Below the pieces are notes generated by a model that worked only from the letters and a program-made list of their open reading frames with translations, did no database searches and had not been told where the DNA came from. From an uncultured Eubacteriales bacterium (GTDB lineage: Bacteria > Bacillota > Clostridia > Oscillospirales > CAG-272), in assembly GCA_934434925.1 (NCBI GenBank), contig CAKSAC010000007.1:1-64000 (forward strand): a DNA stretch of 64,000 nucleotides, given 5' to 3'. This document shows, piece after piece, positions 1 through 8,400 of the stretch (the stretch's first letter is position 1; the number at the start of each line of letters is the position of its first letter). The translations under genes were made by a program, and so were the position numbers.

Positions 1-33
1 AAATTCATATTCGCTGGACTTCCACACTCATCT

Positions 34-750
34 GTGATATATTGTGTGTTACCAAAAAACAAGGAGGTAACATACATAGCAAAGATTACGATTGAAGAAT
101 TGTACCGCAGAGAGAAATATGATATTATGGGCGCGGTTACGGCAAAGGCGCTGGCGCTCGGCATTATGATGACGCAAGAGGGTGAAATATCCTTGGAACA
201 GCTCTACAAGATGCTCCATATCAGCAAACGAAAAGCGGCGTGGATGCTGAACAATGGTGTCATCCCGTGTCGCATTCGTCCGACCGCAACCCACCGATAT
301 ATCATCCGCTTGGAGGACGTAGAAATTTACCTGCAGAAGCAAAGAAAGGCAAGGCGAGAGGAGATCCCCGTGGGAATCTTCAACGCCAAGCCCCGGAAGC
401 GGGAGGTGTTGCTGAACCGTCAGCCCGTGGACACCGTCACCATCGCTGAGTGCTATATCACCCTTGCGGATGAATGCCAGGAGGCGTTCCGAGCGCATGT
501 GGAGAAGCGACTCCGGTATACAACCGACGCCCATGACATCGATACCGCGGCGGAGATCATCGGTTACAGCAGAGGTATGGTGCTGTCCCACATTCAACAA
601 AAGCACATCGACGCCGTCCGCATCAGCGGCAAGTATATCATATCCAAAGCCGCCATCGTCGACTTTCTCGTCAGCGAAATCGCCTTCGGAATCGTCAACA
701 AATCCGCGTGGCATATGAATACGATCCTGATGTTCTCAAATAAGGGATAA
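34..750 (+). CDS. Two-HTH excisionase-like DNA-binding protein
   Basis: The 238-residue protein has two excisionase/HTH_17-like segments. The first is at about residues 52-100 (ISLEQLYKMLHISKRK, then a wing leading to RYIIRLEDVEIYLQ). The second is at about residues 170-215 (IDTAAEIIGYSRG, then KYIISKAAIVDFL). This architecture suggests an accessory DNA-binding protein of an integrative element. It lies on the 3' side of tRNA-Ser, a common integration target. The start is unclear. GTG at 34 gives the full frame, but the only strong ribosome binding site (AAGGAGG, 61-67) is followed at the right distance by ATA at 76, not ATG. The first ATG is at 127. The gene may therefore be decaying, or it may use a rare start. 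No integrase is visible in the window. Confidence 0.6.
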   Translation: MIYCVLPKNKEVTYIAKITIEELYRREKYDIMGAVTAKALALGIMMTQEGEISLEQLYKMLHISKRKAAWMLNNGVIPCRIRPTATHRYIIRLEDVEIYLQKQRKARREEIPVGIFNAKPRKREVLLNRQPVDTVTIAECYITLADECQEAFRAHVEKRLRYTTDAHDIDTAAEIIGYSRGMVLSHIQQKHIDAVRISGKYIISKAAIVDFLVSEIAFGIVNKSAWHMNTILMFSNKG

Positions 751-870
751 GACCATGCACAGCCCTGCCATAAGGTGGGGCTGTGATTTTTCGGCGGTTA
801 ATGAGAGTAAAAATGCAAAAACACTAAATTTACCTCCATTAACTCGACATTAACACGATTTTTGAAAAAG

Positions 871-954
871 TTATTTCAATTTTAGCCCCGAAATTGAAAT
901 AAGGCATTGAAAAATCAGGCTGTTATTTCAATTTAACCTTCGAAATTGAAATGA
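871..954. repeat. Pair of 32-bp palindromic repeats
   Basis: Two copies of one inverted repeat lie at 871-902 and 923-954. Each has 12-bp arms (TTATTTCAATTT and AAATTGAAATAA) around an 8-base centre. The first copy is perfect. The second has one mismatch in its right arm and a different centre. The units start 52 bp apart, about five helical turns. The 403 bases between the HTH gene and tRNA-Ser hold nothing else I can call a gene. The placement beside a tRNA and an excisionase-like gene suggests recombinase or regulator binding sites. A pair of hairpin terminators is the alternative. Confidence 0.7.
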
Positions 955-1119
955 ACTGCACAAACGAGGAAGATTTCTAAAAACATGTCTAAAATCAAAA
1001 CCCCGAAAATCCATATGTAGCAAGGGTTTTCGGAACTTTTTGTGAGCGGAAAATTTACGTGAAAAACGATAAAAATCGGGCAAAAACGAGTGAAAAAGCC
1101 ATAACGCAAAAAAGAGAAA

Positions 1120-1151
1120 AGCCTCGAAAACGTAGTGTTTTCAAGGCTTTT
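1120..1151 (-). terminator. Terminator of tRNA-Ser(UGA)
   Basis: On the minus strand, directly after the tRNA, AAAAGCCT-GAAAAC pairs with GTTTTC-AGGCTTTT around a short loop. It ends in a T run, so it is a plausible intrinsic terminator. Confidence 0.6.
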
Positions 1152-1153
1152 GG

Positions 1154-1242
1154 TGGCGGAGGGAAAGGGATTCGAACCCTTGTGGGCGGGTGCCCAAACG
1201 GTTTTCAAGACCGCCTCGTTATGACCACTTCGATATCCCTCC
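1154..1242 (-). tRNA. tRNA-Ser (anticodon UGA)
   Basis: Read on the minus strand, the gene has a GGAGGGA acceptor arm, an anticodon loop CTTGAAA with anticodon TGA, a long variable arm typical of class II tRNAs, a T loop TTCGAAT, and an encoded CCA end at 1154-1156. No clear promoter lies directly upstream. The nearest good one (1443-1471) precedes a truncated tRNA-Ser copy about 150 bases further upstream. This suggests that the intact gene is expressed from a promoter that once served the truncated copy. Confidence 0.93.
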
Positions 1243-1391
1243 GTATATGAACTGCCGTCAGGCAGATATCATCGGATATTCAATTTTTTTAGAAATATTT
1301 TTAGAAATGCTGTTTTGGGTTGCTTTCGGAGTGCCCGAAAAGTCAGTGCTTGCAAGGCTTTTCAAGGTTTTTGCGACCGATATGCTCGCAA

Positions 1392-1440
1392 ATTTTCAAG
1401 ACACCCTCGTTATGACCGCTTCGATATGCCTCCGTGTATA
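1392..1440 (-). pseudogene. Truncated tRNA-Ser 5' half (copy A)
   Basis: This stretch matches the 5' half of the intact tRNA-Ser at 1200-1248 at roughly nine of ten positions, from the acceptor strand through the D arm to the anticodon loop (CTTGAAAA). After that it diverges completely, so the 3' half is missing. It keeps a good promoter (1443-1471). It is probably the original host 5' half, separated from its 3' half by insertion. Confidence 0.75.
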
Positions 1441-1442
1441 AA

Positions 1443-1471
1443 ATTATATCAAAAACTTATGTAAATGGCAA
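1443..1471 (-). promoter_or_regulatory. Sigma-70-type promoter before tRNA-Ser copy A
   Basis: On the minus strand, TTGCCA (1466-1471) is followed by a 17-base spacer and TATAAT (1443-1448). It points into the truncated tRNA-Ser half and then towards the intact tRNA-Ser. Confidence 0.7.
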
Positions 1472-1581
1472 GTGAAATTGCGAGAAAACTGCGAGATGCT
1501 CATCTCGCACCGTGCATCAAAAGATGCGAAAACTCCAGTAAAATCAAGGGTTTTAGCGAGGGCTAAAGGAAGAAAACAATT

Positions 1582-1625
1582 AGTTTTCAAGACTGATCTC
1601 TTCGGCCACTTGAGTACACCTCCGT
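1582..1625 (-). pseudogene. Truncated tRNA-Ser 5' half (copy B)
   Basis: On the minus strand this reads as a second tRNA-Ser 5' half: acceptor strand GGAGGTG, D arm CTCAAGTGGCCGAAGAG and anticodon loop CTTGAAA (TGA). It diverges straight after the anticodon stem. Its body resembles tRNA-Ser(GCU) at 27731 more than copy A, so it derives from a different tRNA-Ser version. No 3' half and no clear promoter are present. Confidence 0.65.
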
Positions 1626-2186
1626 AAAAAACGGAACTATGCAATTGTGCAGAACCCGGCTTTCAAAGCCGCGCGGGAAAAAGAGAACCGCGCCGCTCAC
1701 AGAACCCGAAAACATCATAGCACACAACGCGCCGGAAGTCAATCGATTTCCGAAAAAAGTGAACCGGGAATAGCGAAAACCCGGGAAACGACAAAACAAA
1801 AACCCGTCGAGCCTCGCCCCGACCGCAACTTCGCCGGCGGCACGAAAAAAGACGGCACACACGCTCAGGCGAAGCGGCAGAACCCGAGCCGATACCCCTG
1901 CCCGCTCCGGTGGCGCGGCCGAACACGAGGGGGAAGCCATCTCTTTCAATGCATAACACAAAACAGAGGCAGGATGTACAAAGTGCCTCTGTTTTATCTT
2001 GAACAAAAAACATCTGAAAGGAAAGCCGTCAAGGGTTCGTTCGCGGCACGAGAAGAGATTCCGGCAAACTGCCGGCACCGTGTAGGCGGACTTTTTCCAC
2101 CGGGCGACACGGGGTTTCTTTATTATATGACGCGGGAGAAAACACGGTGCGAAAACCTTTTCCTTCCGCAAAATAGCTGAGAAAAA
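1626..2186. other. Gene-free stretch
   Basis: Open frames exist here on both strands, but they lack ribosome binding sites and recognisable protein patterns and overlap one another. The only clear structure is the perfect inverted repeat at 1960-1995, listed separately. Confidence 0.5.
1960..1995 (-). terminator. Perfect 12-bp hairpin, likely terminator
   Basis: AAAACAGAGGCA and TGCCTCTGTTTT form a perfect 12-bp stem around a 12-base loop. The A and T ends allow termination on either strand. On the minus strand it lies about 190 bases downstream of the cytidylate kinase-like gene. Confidence 0.6.
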
Positions 2187-2819
2187 TCAGTTTCCTTTTG
2201 CAAAACGCTGTACGGCGGCAGCGAGGACTTCCGCAGTTCCCTCGATGCCGAGCACACCGGTGTCGATCGCCATATGGTAATTATCGTATTTTCCCCAGCG
2301 ACCGCCCGTGTAGAAATTATAATAGGAAGCGCGGCGCTTATCGGTTTTATTGATGAGATCCAGCGCGCCCCCTTCTGAAAGTTCGGGGTGTCTTTCCATG
2401 ACTCTGGCACGGCGGGCAGGAAGTGCCGCATAAAGAAACACGCTGAACCGATTGGGATTTTCGCGCAGGACATGGTCTGCCGAACGGCCGACAATGATGC
2501 AACTGCCCTTACCGGCTACTTCCCGGATATAATCGGATTGCAGAATGAAAAGTTTATCGTTGATCGGCAACGTGACTCCCGCCGCATGGCTGGCGGAAAA
2601 GATGTTGGAGCCCATAGCCAGTGTATACAGCAGACTGTTGGCGGCTTTTTCATCCACGCGGGCCGCAACTTCGGGGTGCAGGTTTCCGGCTTCGGCGGCC
2701 GCTGTGATCAGTTCGCGGTCATACAGCGGAATGCCGAGAAGTTCAGAAAGACGATTGCCGATTTCCCGGCCACCGCTTCCGTACTGGCGGGCAATTGTGA
2801 TAACAGGTGTACGTTCCAT
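2187..2819 (-). CDS. Cytidylate kinase-like family protein
   Basis: The 210-residue P-loop protein starts with VITIARQYGSGGREIG. Its glycine-rich loop, at about residues 10-21, is typical of the cytidylate kinase-like family (AAA_26), which is common in Firmicutes and separate from the housekeeping Cmk. Members are thought to phosphorylate nucleotides or related small molecules, but their substrates are mostly unproven. The ATG at 2819 is preferred because GGAGG lies seven bases upstream; a GTG at 2834 would only add five residues. The gene stands alone, with its 5' end facing the NAD(P)HX repair gene. Confidence 0.8.
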   Translation of the reverse strand: MERTPVITIARQYGSGGREIGNRLSELLGIPLYDRELITAAAEAGNLHPEVAARVDEKAANSLLYTLAMGSNIFSASHAAGVTLPINDKLFILQSDYIREVAGKGSCIIVGRSADHVLRENPNRFSVFLYAALPARRARVMERHPELSEGGALDLINKTDKRRASYYNFYTGGRWGKYDNYHMAIDTGVLGIEGTAEVLAAAVQRFAKGN

Positions 2820-3178
2820 AAAATTCCTCCCCACCGGACAGCGCGCCCAAACAGGTCAGCCCCTCCGGCTTTTCAAGTTTTCAGAGGCGGACGCCTCCGG
2901 TATATGTTGCTCTCGGTTCGGAGAGCGTTTTGATTTTATCGGTCTTATACCCTTGCAAGCAAGATTTTTCGTTTACATTATTACATTACAACGGCTTACA
3001 AAAATGAATTTTTGTATTGCATTCGCAACAGGTTCTTTGCGAAACGCAAAGAACAGCCGTTCGTTGAAATATGGCGGGAAAAAGTCCTTGCAAGCAAACT
3101 TTTTCTCTTATATTATAACACAAAAGTTGGAAAATGTAAAGCATTTTTTGTCGATTTTGCCTCGCGCCTTCCGGGTTA
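2820..3178. other. Intergenic region with repeats and a perfect hairpin
   Basis: No gene is seen here. The segments starting near 2952 and 3090 share CCTTGCAAGCAA followed by TTTTTC, an imperfect direct repeat about 140 bases apart. Between them, GTTCTTTGCG (3032-3041) and CGCAAAGAAC (3045-3054) form a perfect 10-bp stem with an AAA loop. Confidence 0.6.
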
Positions 3179-3207
3179 TTGCTTTTTTGCGGGGAATATG
3201 CTACAAT
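3179..3207 (+). promoter_or_regulatory. Promoter of the nnr operon
   Basis: TTGCTT (3179-3184), a 17-base spacer and TACAAT (3202-3207) lie about 80 bases before the nnr start. The spacer and -10 region are nearly the same as in the trkA promoter at 30966-30994. Confidence 0.65.
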
Positions 3208-3288
3208 AAAACCGCCGGACAGGCCGCCAGAATCTCCCTGTTTTTTTCCTTGCCGTCCGGCCTGAAAATTATCCGAAAGGAGCCGCCG

Positions 3289-4830
3289 ATGATTGCCGTT
3301 TCCCCTTCTCTGATCCCCGCAATCGATGAATACGCCGCAACCGGCCTCGGAATCCCGACTCTGACGCTCATGCATCGCGCCGGGGCATTTATTGCGAAGA
3401 ATATCCGAACCCGTCTGCCGGCAGGCTCCTCTGTTCTGATATACTGCGGGGGCGGGAACAACGGCGGAGACGGATATGCCGCCGCCGTCCGACTGTTACG
3501 GGACGGATATCGCGCCCGGGCGGTGGATCTGCTGTCCGCCGGACAACGTACCGAAGAAGGAAAAGCCTGCCTTGCGGCATATGTTTCTCTGGCCGGCCCG
3601 CCGCTCACCCCCGAAAAAGCCCACGCGTTTTCTGCGGACTGCCTGGTGGATGCGGTCTTCGGTACGGGCGGACATGAGCCGTTTCCGGCGGTTGTTTCGC
3701 AGATGGCGGATCGCTTCCGGAACCCTGCGGGAGCGTTGCGGGTGGCGGTCGATGTTCCGCTCGGCGCAAATGCGGAAAACGGGTGCCTTGCCGCGCTTTT
3801 TGCTCCGGCAGACCTGACCCTCTGCCTCACTTTTCCCAAATACGGTCTTTTCAGTTATCCCGCCCGTGGGATCTGCGGCGAAATCCTGACCGATTCGCTC
3901 GGGCTTGACCCGGAACCCCTGCGCCGCCACTTCGGGCTGACCGATACGCTGACCGACGCAAAAACGCTTATCCCACTCTTTCCGCCGCGCCGCGCCGACG
4001 CACATAAAGGCACCTACGGCCATCTTCTGCTCCTTTGCGGCTCCTGTGCTTACCGCGGTGCCGCTGTCATGTCGTCCTTAGCCGCTGTTTCGCTCCGGAT
4101 GGGGGCGGGGCTTGTCACGCTGGCATCGGAAGAAGCGGTTCTTTCGGCCGTCCTGCCGCGCGTACCGGAAGTCATTTCTCAAAGCATCCCGCCGCTCTCT
4201 GCCCTACCCGAAGAAACCCTTCTCTCCCTGATTGATAAAAAGACCTGCATCCTGCTCGGCCCCGGTACCGAGGCCACCAGACTGCTGTTCGACAAAATCC
4301 GACTTTTGCTTTCTCTCCCCGGTGCGCCGCTTTTGTTGGACGCAGGCGCGCTCGGTTCCATGGCCCTTTGCCGGGACGAGGCAAAGACCTGTCTGCAAAA
4401 CGCAAAACGTAAAGTTATCTTTACGCCTCACCCGGCGGAATTGGCCCGTATGCTTGGTATTTCCGTTCAGGAAGTTCAGGAAAACAGGCTGGAAACAGCC
4501 GTTTCCTTCGCCGCGCAGGTGCCGGGGGTGTTGATTCTGAAAGGAGCCGGAACCGTGATAGCGGAAGGTGAACGCTTCTCGATCAATACGTCCGGCGGCC
4601 CCGCTCTTTCCAAAGGCGGTTCCGGTGATATTCTGGCGGGAGCCGTTGCCGCGATGATCGCCTCCGGCCTTTCGCCTTACGATGCCGCCCGTGCGGCGGT
4701 TTATCTGCACGGAGCGGCCGGAGACAGTCTCAGCCGCATCTATTCCGACCGGGGCGTCCTGCCGACCGACCTGCCCGCAGAGATGGCACGCACGCTGGCG
4801 CGCCTCATCCGGAAAGGGGGAAATATATGA
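3289..4830 (+). CDS. nnr: Bifunctional NAD(P)H-hydrate epimerase / ADP-dependent dehydratase
   Basis: The 513-residue cytosolic repair enzyme has a YjeF_N epimerase half with GGGNNGGDG at residues 54-62 and DAVFGTGG near 120. Its ribokinase-like dehydratase half carries FTPHPAELARML and the anion-hole motif GGSGDILAG at residues 443-451. The epimerase interconverts the R and S forms of hydrated NAD(P)H, and the dehydratase restores NAD(P)H from the S form using ADP. The length fits the usual fused form. The ATG at 3289 is preceded by AAAGGAG; the longer open frame upstream runs through the promoter and is not coding. The stop overlaps the next start (ATGA), so the two genes are translationally coupled. 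Confidence 0.93.
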   Translation: MIAVSPSLIPAIDEYAATGLGIPTLTLMHRAGAFIAKNIRTRLPAGSSVLIYCGGGNNGGDGYAAAVRLLRDGYRARAVDLLSAGQRTEEGKACLAAYVSLAGPPLTPEKAHAFSADCLVDAVFGTGGHEPFPAVVSQMADRFRNPAGALRVAVDVPLGANAENGCLAALFAPADLTLCLTFPKYGLFSYPARGICGEILTDSLGLDPEPLRRHFGLTDTLTDAKTLIPLFPPRRADAHKGTYGHLLLLCGSCAYRGAAVMSSLAAVSLRMGAGLVTLASEEAVLSAVLPRVPEVISQSIPPLSALPEETLLSLIDKKTCILLGPGTEATRLLFDKIRLLLSLPGAPLLLDAGALGSMALCRDEAKTCLQNAKRKVIFTPHPAELARMLGISVQEVQENRLETAVSFAAQVPGVLILKGAGTVIAEGERFSINTSGGPALSKGGSGDILAGAVAAMIASGLSPYDAARAAVYLHGAAGDSLSRIYSDRGVLPTDLPAEMARTLARLIRKGGNI

Positions 4831-5411
4831 CGGAAAGTCTTTGCCTTTTGGCCCCGCCGGATCGTTTTTCCCGATCGCTCTTCCTGATCCTTCGCCAAAG
4901 TCGGCATTTTTCCCGTGTTTTTTATGCGCGCGCGCAAGAAGATATCCCGCTTTGCGACGCGGTTTTTTTCGACATGGATGCCTTTCCCGCGGCCGGAAAT
5001 TTCCCGCGCGGAGCGCGCCGGCTCGGTTACAGTCTCCGGGCGGGGAGCGACGTGGCTTTTCCCGTCCTTCCGCGCCCTTTCACCGATGATGAGCTGATGG
5101 ATTTTCTGACCCGGAATTCCGTATTTTGCGCGCCTTCTTTCCCGAATTCCGAGGGCATTGTTTGGGTAGCCGGGGAAGCTGTGCGCCTGACCCCGACCGA
5201 AGCGACCCTGTATACGATTCTTTGGAACGCGGACGGCGCGCCTGTTCCTCGGGAAGAACTTGCCGCGCAGCTTTTCCCCCAAGCGCAAAAAGCGGCCGAC
5301 AGCGTCAGCGTTTATATTCACTATTTACGCGAAAAACTGGAAAAGGGGAACTGCCGCGTCATTTTCTCGCATCGGGGCGGCGGATATTCCCTCCGGAGGA
5401 CAAGCCTGTGA
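4827..5411 (+). CDS. Winged-helix regulator with degenerate receiver-like N-terminus
   Basis: The C-terminal half (about residues 105-190) is an OmpR/PhoB-type winged helix: VRLTPTEATLYTIL, then DSVSVYIHYLREKLE and the wing RGGGYSL. The N-terminal part of about 95 residues looks like a shortened receiver. CDAVFFDMDAFP places an aspartate (D49) where the phosphoacceptor would sit. The usual N-terminal acidic pair is replaced by LLAPPD, and the conserved TKPF lysine is replaced (LPRPF). No histidine kinase is nearby. It overlaps nnr and the AddB-like gene by four bases on each side, so all three form one operon. It is probably a phosphorylation-independent regulator; its target is unknown. Confidence 0.75.
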   Translation: MTESLCLLAPPDRFSRSLFLILRQSRHFSRVFYARAQEDIPLCDAVFFDMDAFPAAGNFPRGARRLGYSLRAGSDVAFPVLPRPFTDDELMDFLTRNSVFCAPSFPNSEGIVWVAGEAVRLTPTEATLYTILWNADGAPVPREELAAQLFPQAQKAADSVSVYIHYLREKLEKGNCRVIFSHRGGGYSLRRTSL

Positions 5412-8400
5412 TTACTTTGATTTACGGCGGCCCGGGGAGTGGGAAAACCACCCGGATGACCCAATCAATCGCGCAAGACATTGCCGATCATATTCCTTCT
5501 TTTTTACTGGTTCCGGAACAGAACACCGTATCGGTTGAAAAGCGCATGGCCGAAAAACTTCCGCCCGCCGCGCCGCTTACTTTTGAAGTGACAAACTTCA
5601 CCCGTCTGGCCGACACGGTCTTTCGCCGTCTCGGCGGGATCGCGCGGCGCTATGCCGATGCCGGAACCGAATCGCTTCTGCTCTGGCAGGTCCTGCAACG
5701 CCTCTCTCCGATGCTCCATGACACACGCGCGATCGATGCGGGGCGGGTGCTTTCGCTTCTTTTGACATTACGCGAGATTCGTGCCGCCGCCATCACGCCC
5801 AAGACGCTGGAAGACACCGCGGAAAAACTTTCGGAGAATCCGCCCCTCTTTCGCAAACTTTCCGATCTTGCGTTGATTCTGACCGAATACCGCCGCATTA
5901 CCCGGGAGAGCGGGAATGCCCTGCCGGAAGAAGAACTGCCGGAACTCTGCCGGTTGCTCCGCGAGAATACGCCGATTTCGGGGTATCATATCTACTGCGA
6001 TGATTTTACCAGTTTCACCCCGGATCAGCTCTCGATCCTTGCCGAGCTCGCCAGGCATAACGATCTCTGTGTAGCCCTGGCTCTCCCGGAGGAAAAAATT
6101 CTGTCTTCCTCTCTCTGTTATGCAGAGCTGAGCGACACGGACCGTGCGTTGCGAAACCGTTTTTCCTCTTTGAATATCAAAACAAAAAAGATCCTATGCA
6201 GCGAAAATCGGCGCAGCGCCTCTCCGCTGGCTGCCGCCCTCGGCGAAAACCTTTTCACCCTCGGCACAACCCCTCTGCCCGAAACAATCGCCAAAGACGG
6301 ATCCGTCCGTATCGCGGAATGCCGCACGCCCTTTGAAGAAGCCGACTTTGTAGCCGCCGATATCGCCCGCCGCGTAGCCGAAGACGGCGCCCGTTATCGC
6401 GATTTCATGATCGTTGCGGGAAATGCCGCCGATTACCGCGGAATCCTGGATGCCTCCCTGGCCGAACACGCCATCCCCGCCTTTTTCTCTCTCCCGGCCG
6501 ATCTTTCTTCTTTTGAAGCCGTCAAACTCATTCGCACCGCTTATGCCGTATGGTGCGGCGGCTTTCGCAGGGAAGATTTCATCACCTATCTGAAATGCGG
6601 TTTTGCAGGAATCAGCCAGGAAGAAGCCGATCGCCTTGAACTCTACGCAGAACGCTGGAGCCTCTTCGGCACACGGCTCTCGGATGCCCCCTTTACCCTT
6701 TCGCCGGACGGCTACGGGTTGCCGCGCAATGAAGAAGAAAAGCAGAAGATTGCCGATGCGCTTTCTGTTTTGAACCGTGCGCGTGACACCGCCGTTGCGT
6801 CGCTTCGCACGTTGGAACCGGCATGTAAAGGAAAGTTTACAATCAAGCAGCATTGCGCCATGCTTTATCGCTTCTTTACGGCAATCGGGCTGGAAGAAGA
6901 GCTTTATCGGCGCGCCGCGCAGGGAATCGGGCGAACAAAAGACCCCGAAACGGCCGTACGCCTCTATCCCGCCATCGTGGACGCGATGGACCTGCTCTGC
7001 ACCGCGATCCCGGATGTGGAACTCTACGCACGGGATTTTTCAGAACTTCTTTCCCTGCAGTTTTCTTCCCGGGGGCTTGGTTCAATTCCCCCGACGGCCG
7101 ATGCCGTGCTGGTCGGCTCTGCCGATATGCTCCGCCCCGGGGAACCGAAATACGTCTATCTGATTGGCGTGAATGCCGACGTTTTCCCCGCTCTGCCTCA
7201 TGGCAGTGCCGGCTTTTCCGCCGCAGAATGCCGCAAACTGGAAGAAGCCGGGCTGATTCTTTCCTCCGGAGAACTGATTTATGCCTCCCGGGCGCTCTTC
7301 TCGTTTCTGCGCGCCTTCTCCGCCGCAAAAGAGTCGGTCACGCTCTCTTATGTTCTCTCGGACGCCGCTTTTTCGCCGGTTTTTCGCGCCAATGTCATCG
7401 ACCGCATACTGACGCTGGGGAAAGAAAAAGTTGATTTCTTCCGCGTCGCCGACCTTCCGCGGGAAGACCTGATTCGCTGTCCCGATAGCGGGTTGCGTGC
7501 GTTTTCCGCAGGACTTTCCCCCGTTGCCGAACGCGCCCTGCTCCGTGCCTTATCCGAGACCGATGCCGGCAATGAGGCCCGCGTCCGGGCGGCGGGCCGC
7601 CCGCTTGTAGAAGACCGGATTACCCTTTCCCCGTCCGTTGCGAAAACGCTTTTCCCCCGTGAAATGCCGATGACGCAAAGCCGACTGGAAAAATATATTT
7701 CCTGCCCGTTTTCCTATTACTGCCAATATGTTCTGAAACTGAAAAATGACGCGCCCGCCCAATTTTCGGAGATTCATATCGGGAACTTCATTCACGCGGT
7801 GCTGGAACGCTTTTTCCGTGACGGGATTCCGGAAAATCCGACCTATGATACGGTGCTTCCGCGCGTTGATGTCATCTGCCGGGATTACCTCGCCTCTCTC
7901 TTTCCGGAAAAGACCGACCCGCCGGCCCGTACGCTCCATCTGTTTGAGCGCCTGCGTTCTGCCGCCGCCCGGATGATCCTGGATATTTGCGAAGAGTTTT
8001 CCCACAGCCGTTTTTCTCCGCTCTTTTTTGAATACAACCTCAGCGAAAGCGACCAAAATCATGCCGCTCCCCTTCGCGTAGACCTGCCGGACGGCGGTGC
8101 CGCCCTCTTTTACGGCAGTGTGGACCGGGTGGACGTGTTCCGCGACGGCGAAAAGACCTACCTGCGCGTGATCGACTACAAAACCGGGTCTAAACGCTTC
8201 GACCTGCAAAAAATCGCCACCGGACGGAATCTGCAGATGCTGATCTACCTGTTTGCGCTGACAAAGACCGACCGACCGGAGTTTTTGCGCGCTGTCGGAG
8301 CCGATCCGGGCCGGCTTTTCCCCGCCGGGGTAGTCTATATGGAGACCATCCCGGACGAATCGAAGGTCGCCGCACATGGCGCGGATTCCGCTCCGACGCC

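Noticed and set aside
1647..2180. Open frames on both strands in the gap after the tRNA-Ser fragments
   Set aside because: They lack ribosome binding sites, overlap one another and the perfect terminator, and show no protein pattern.
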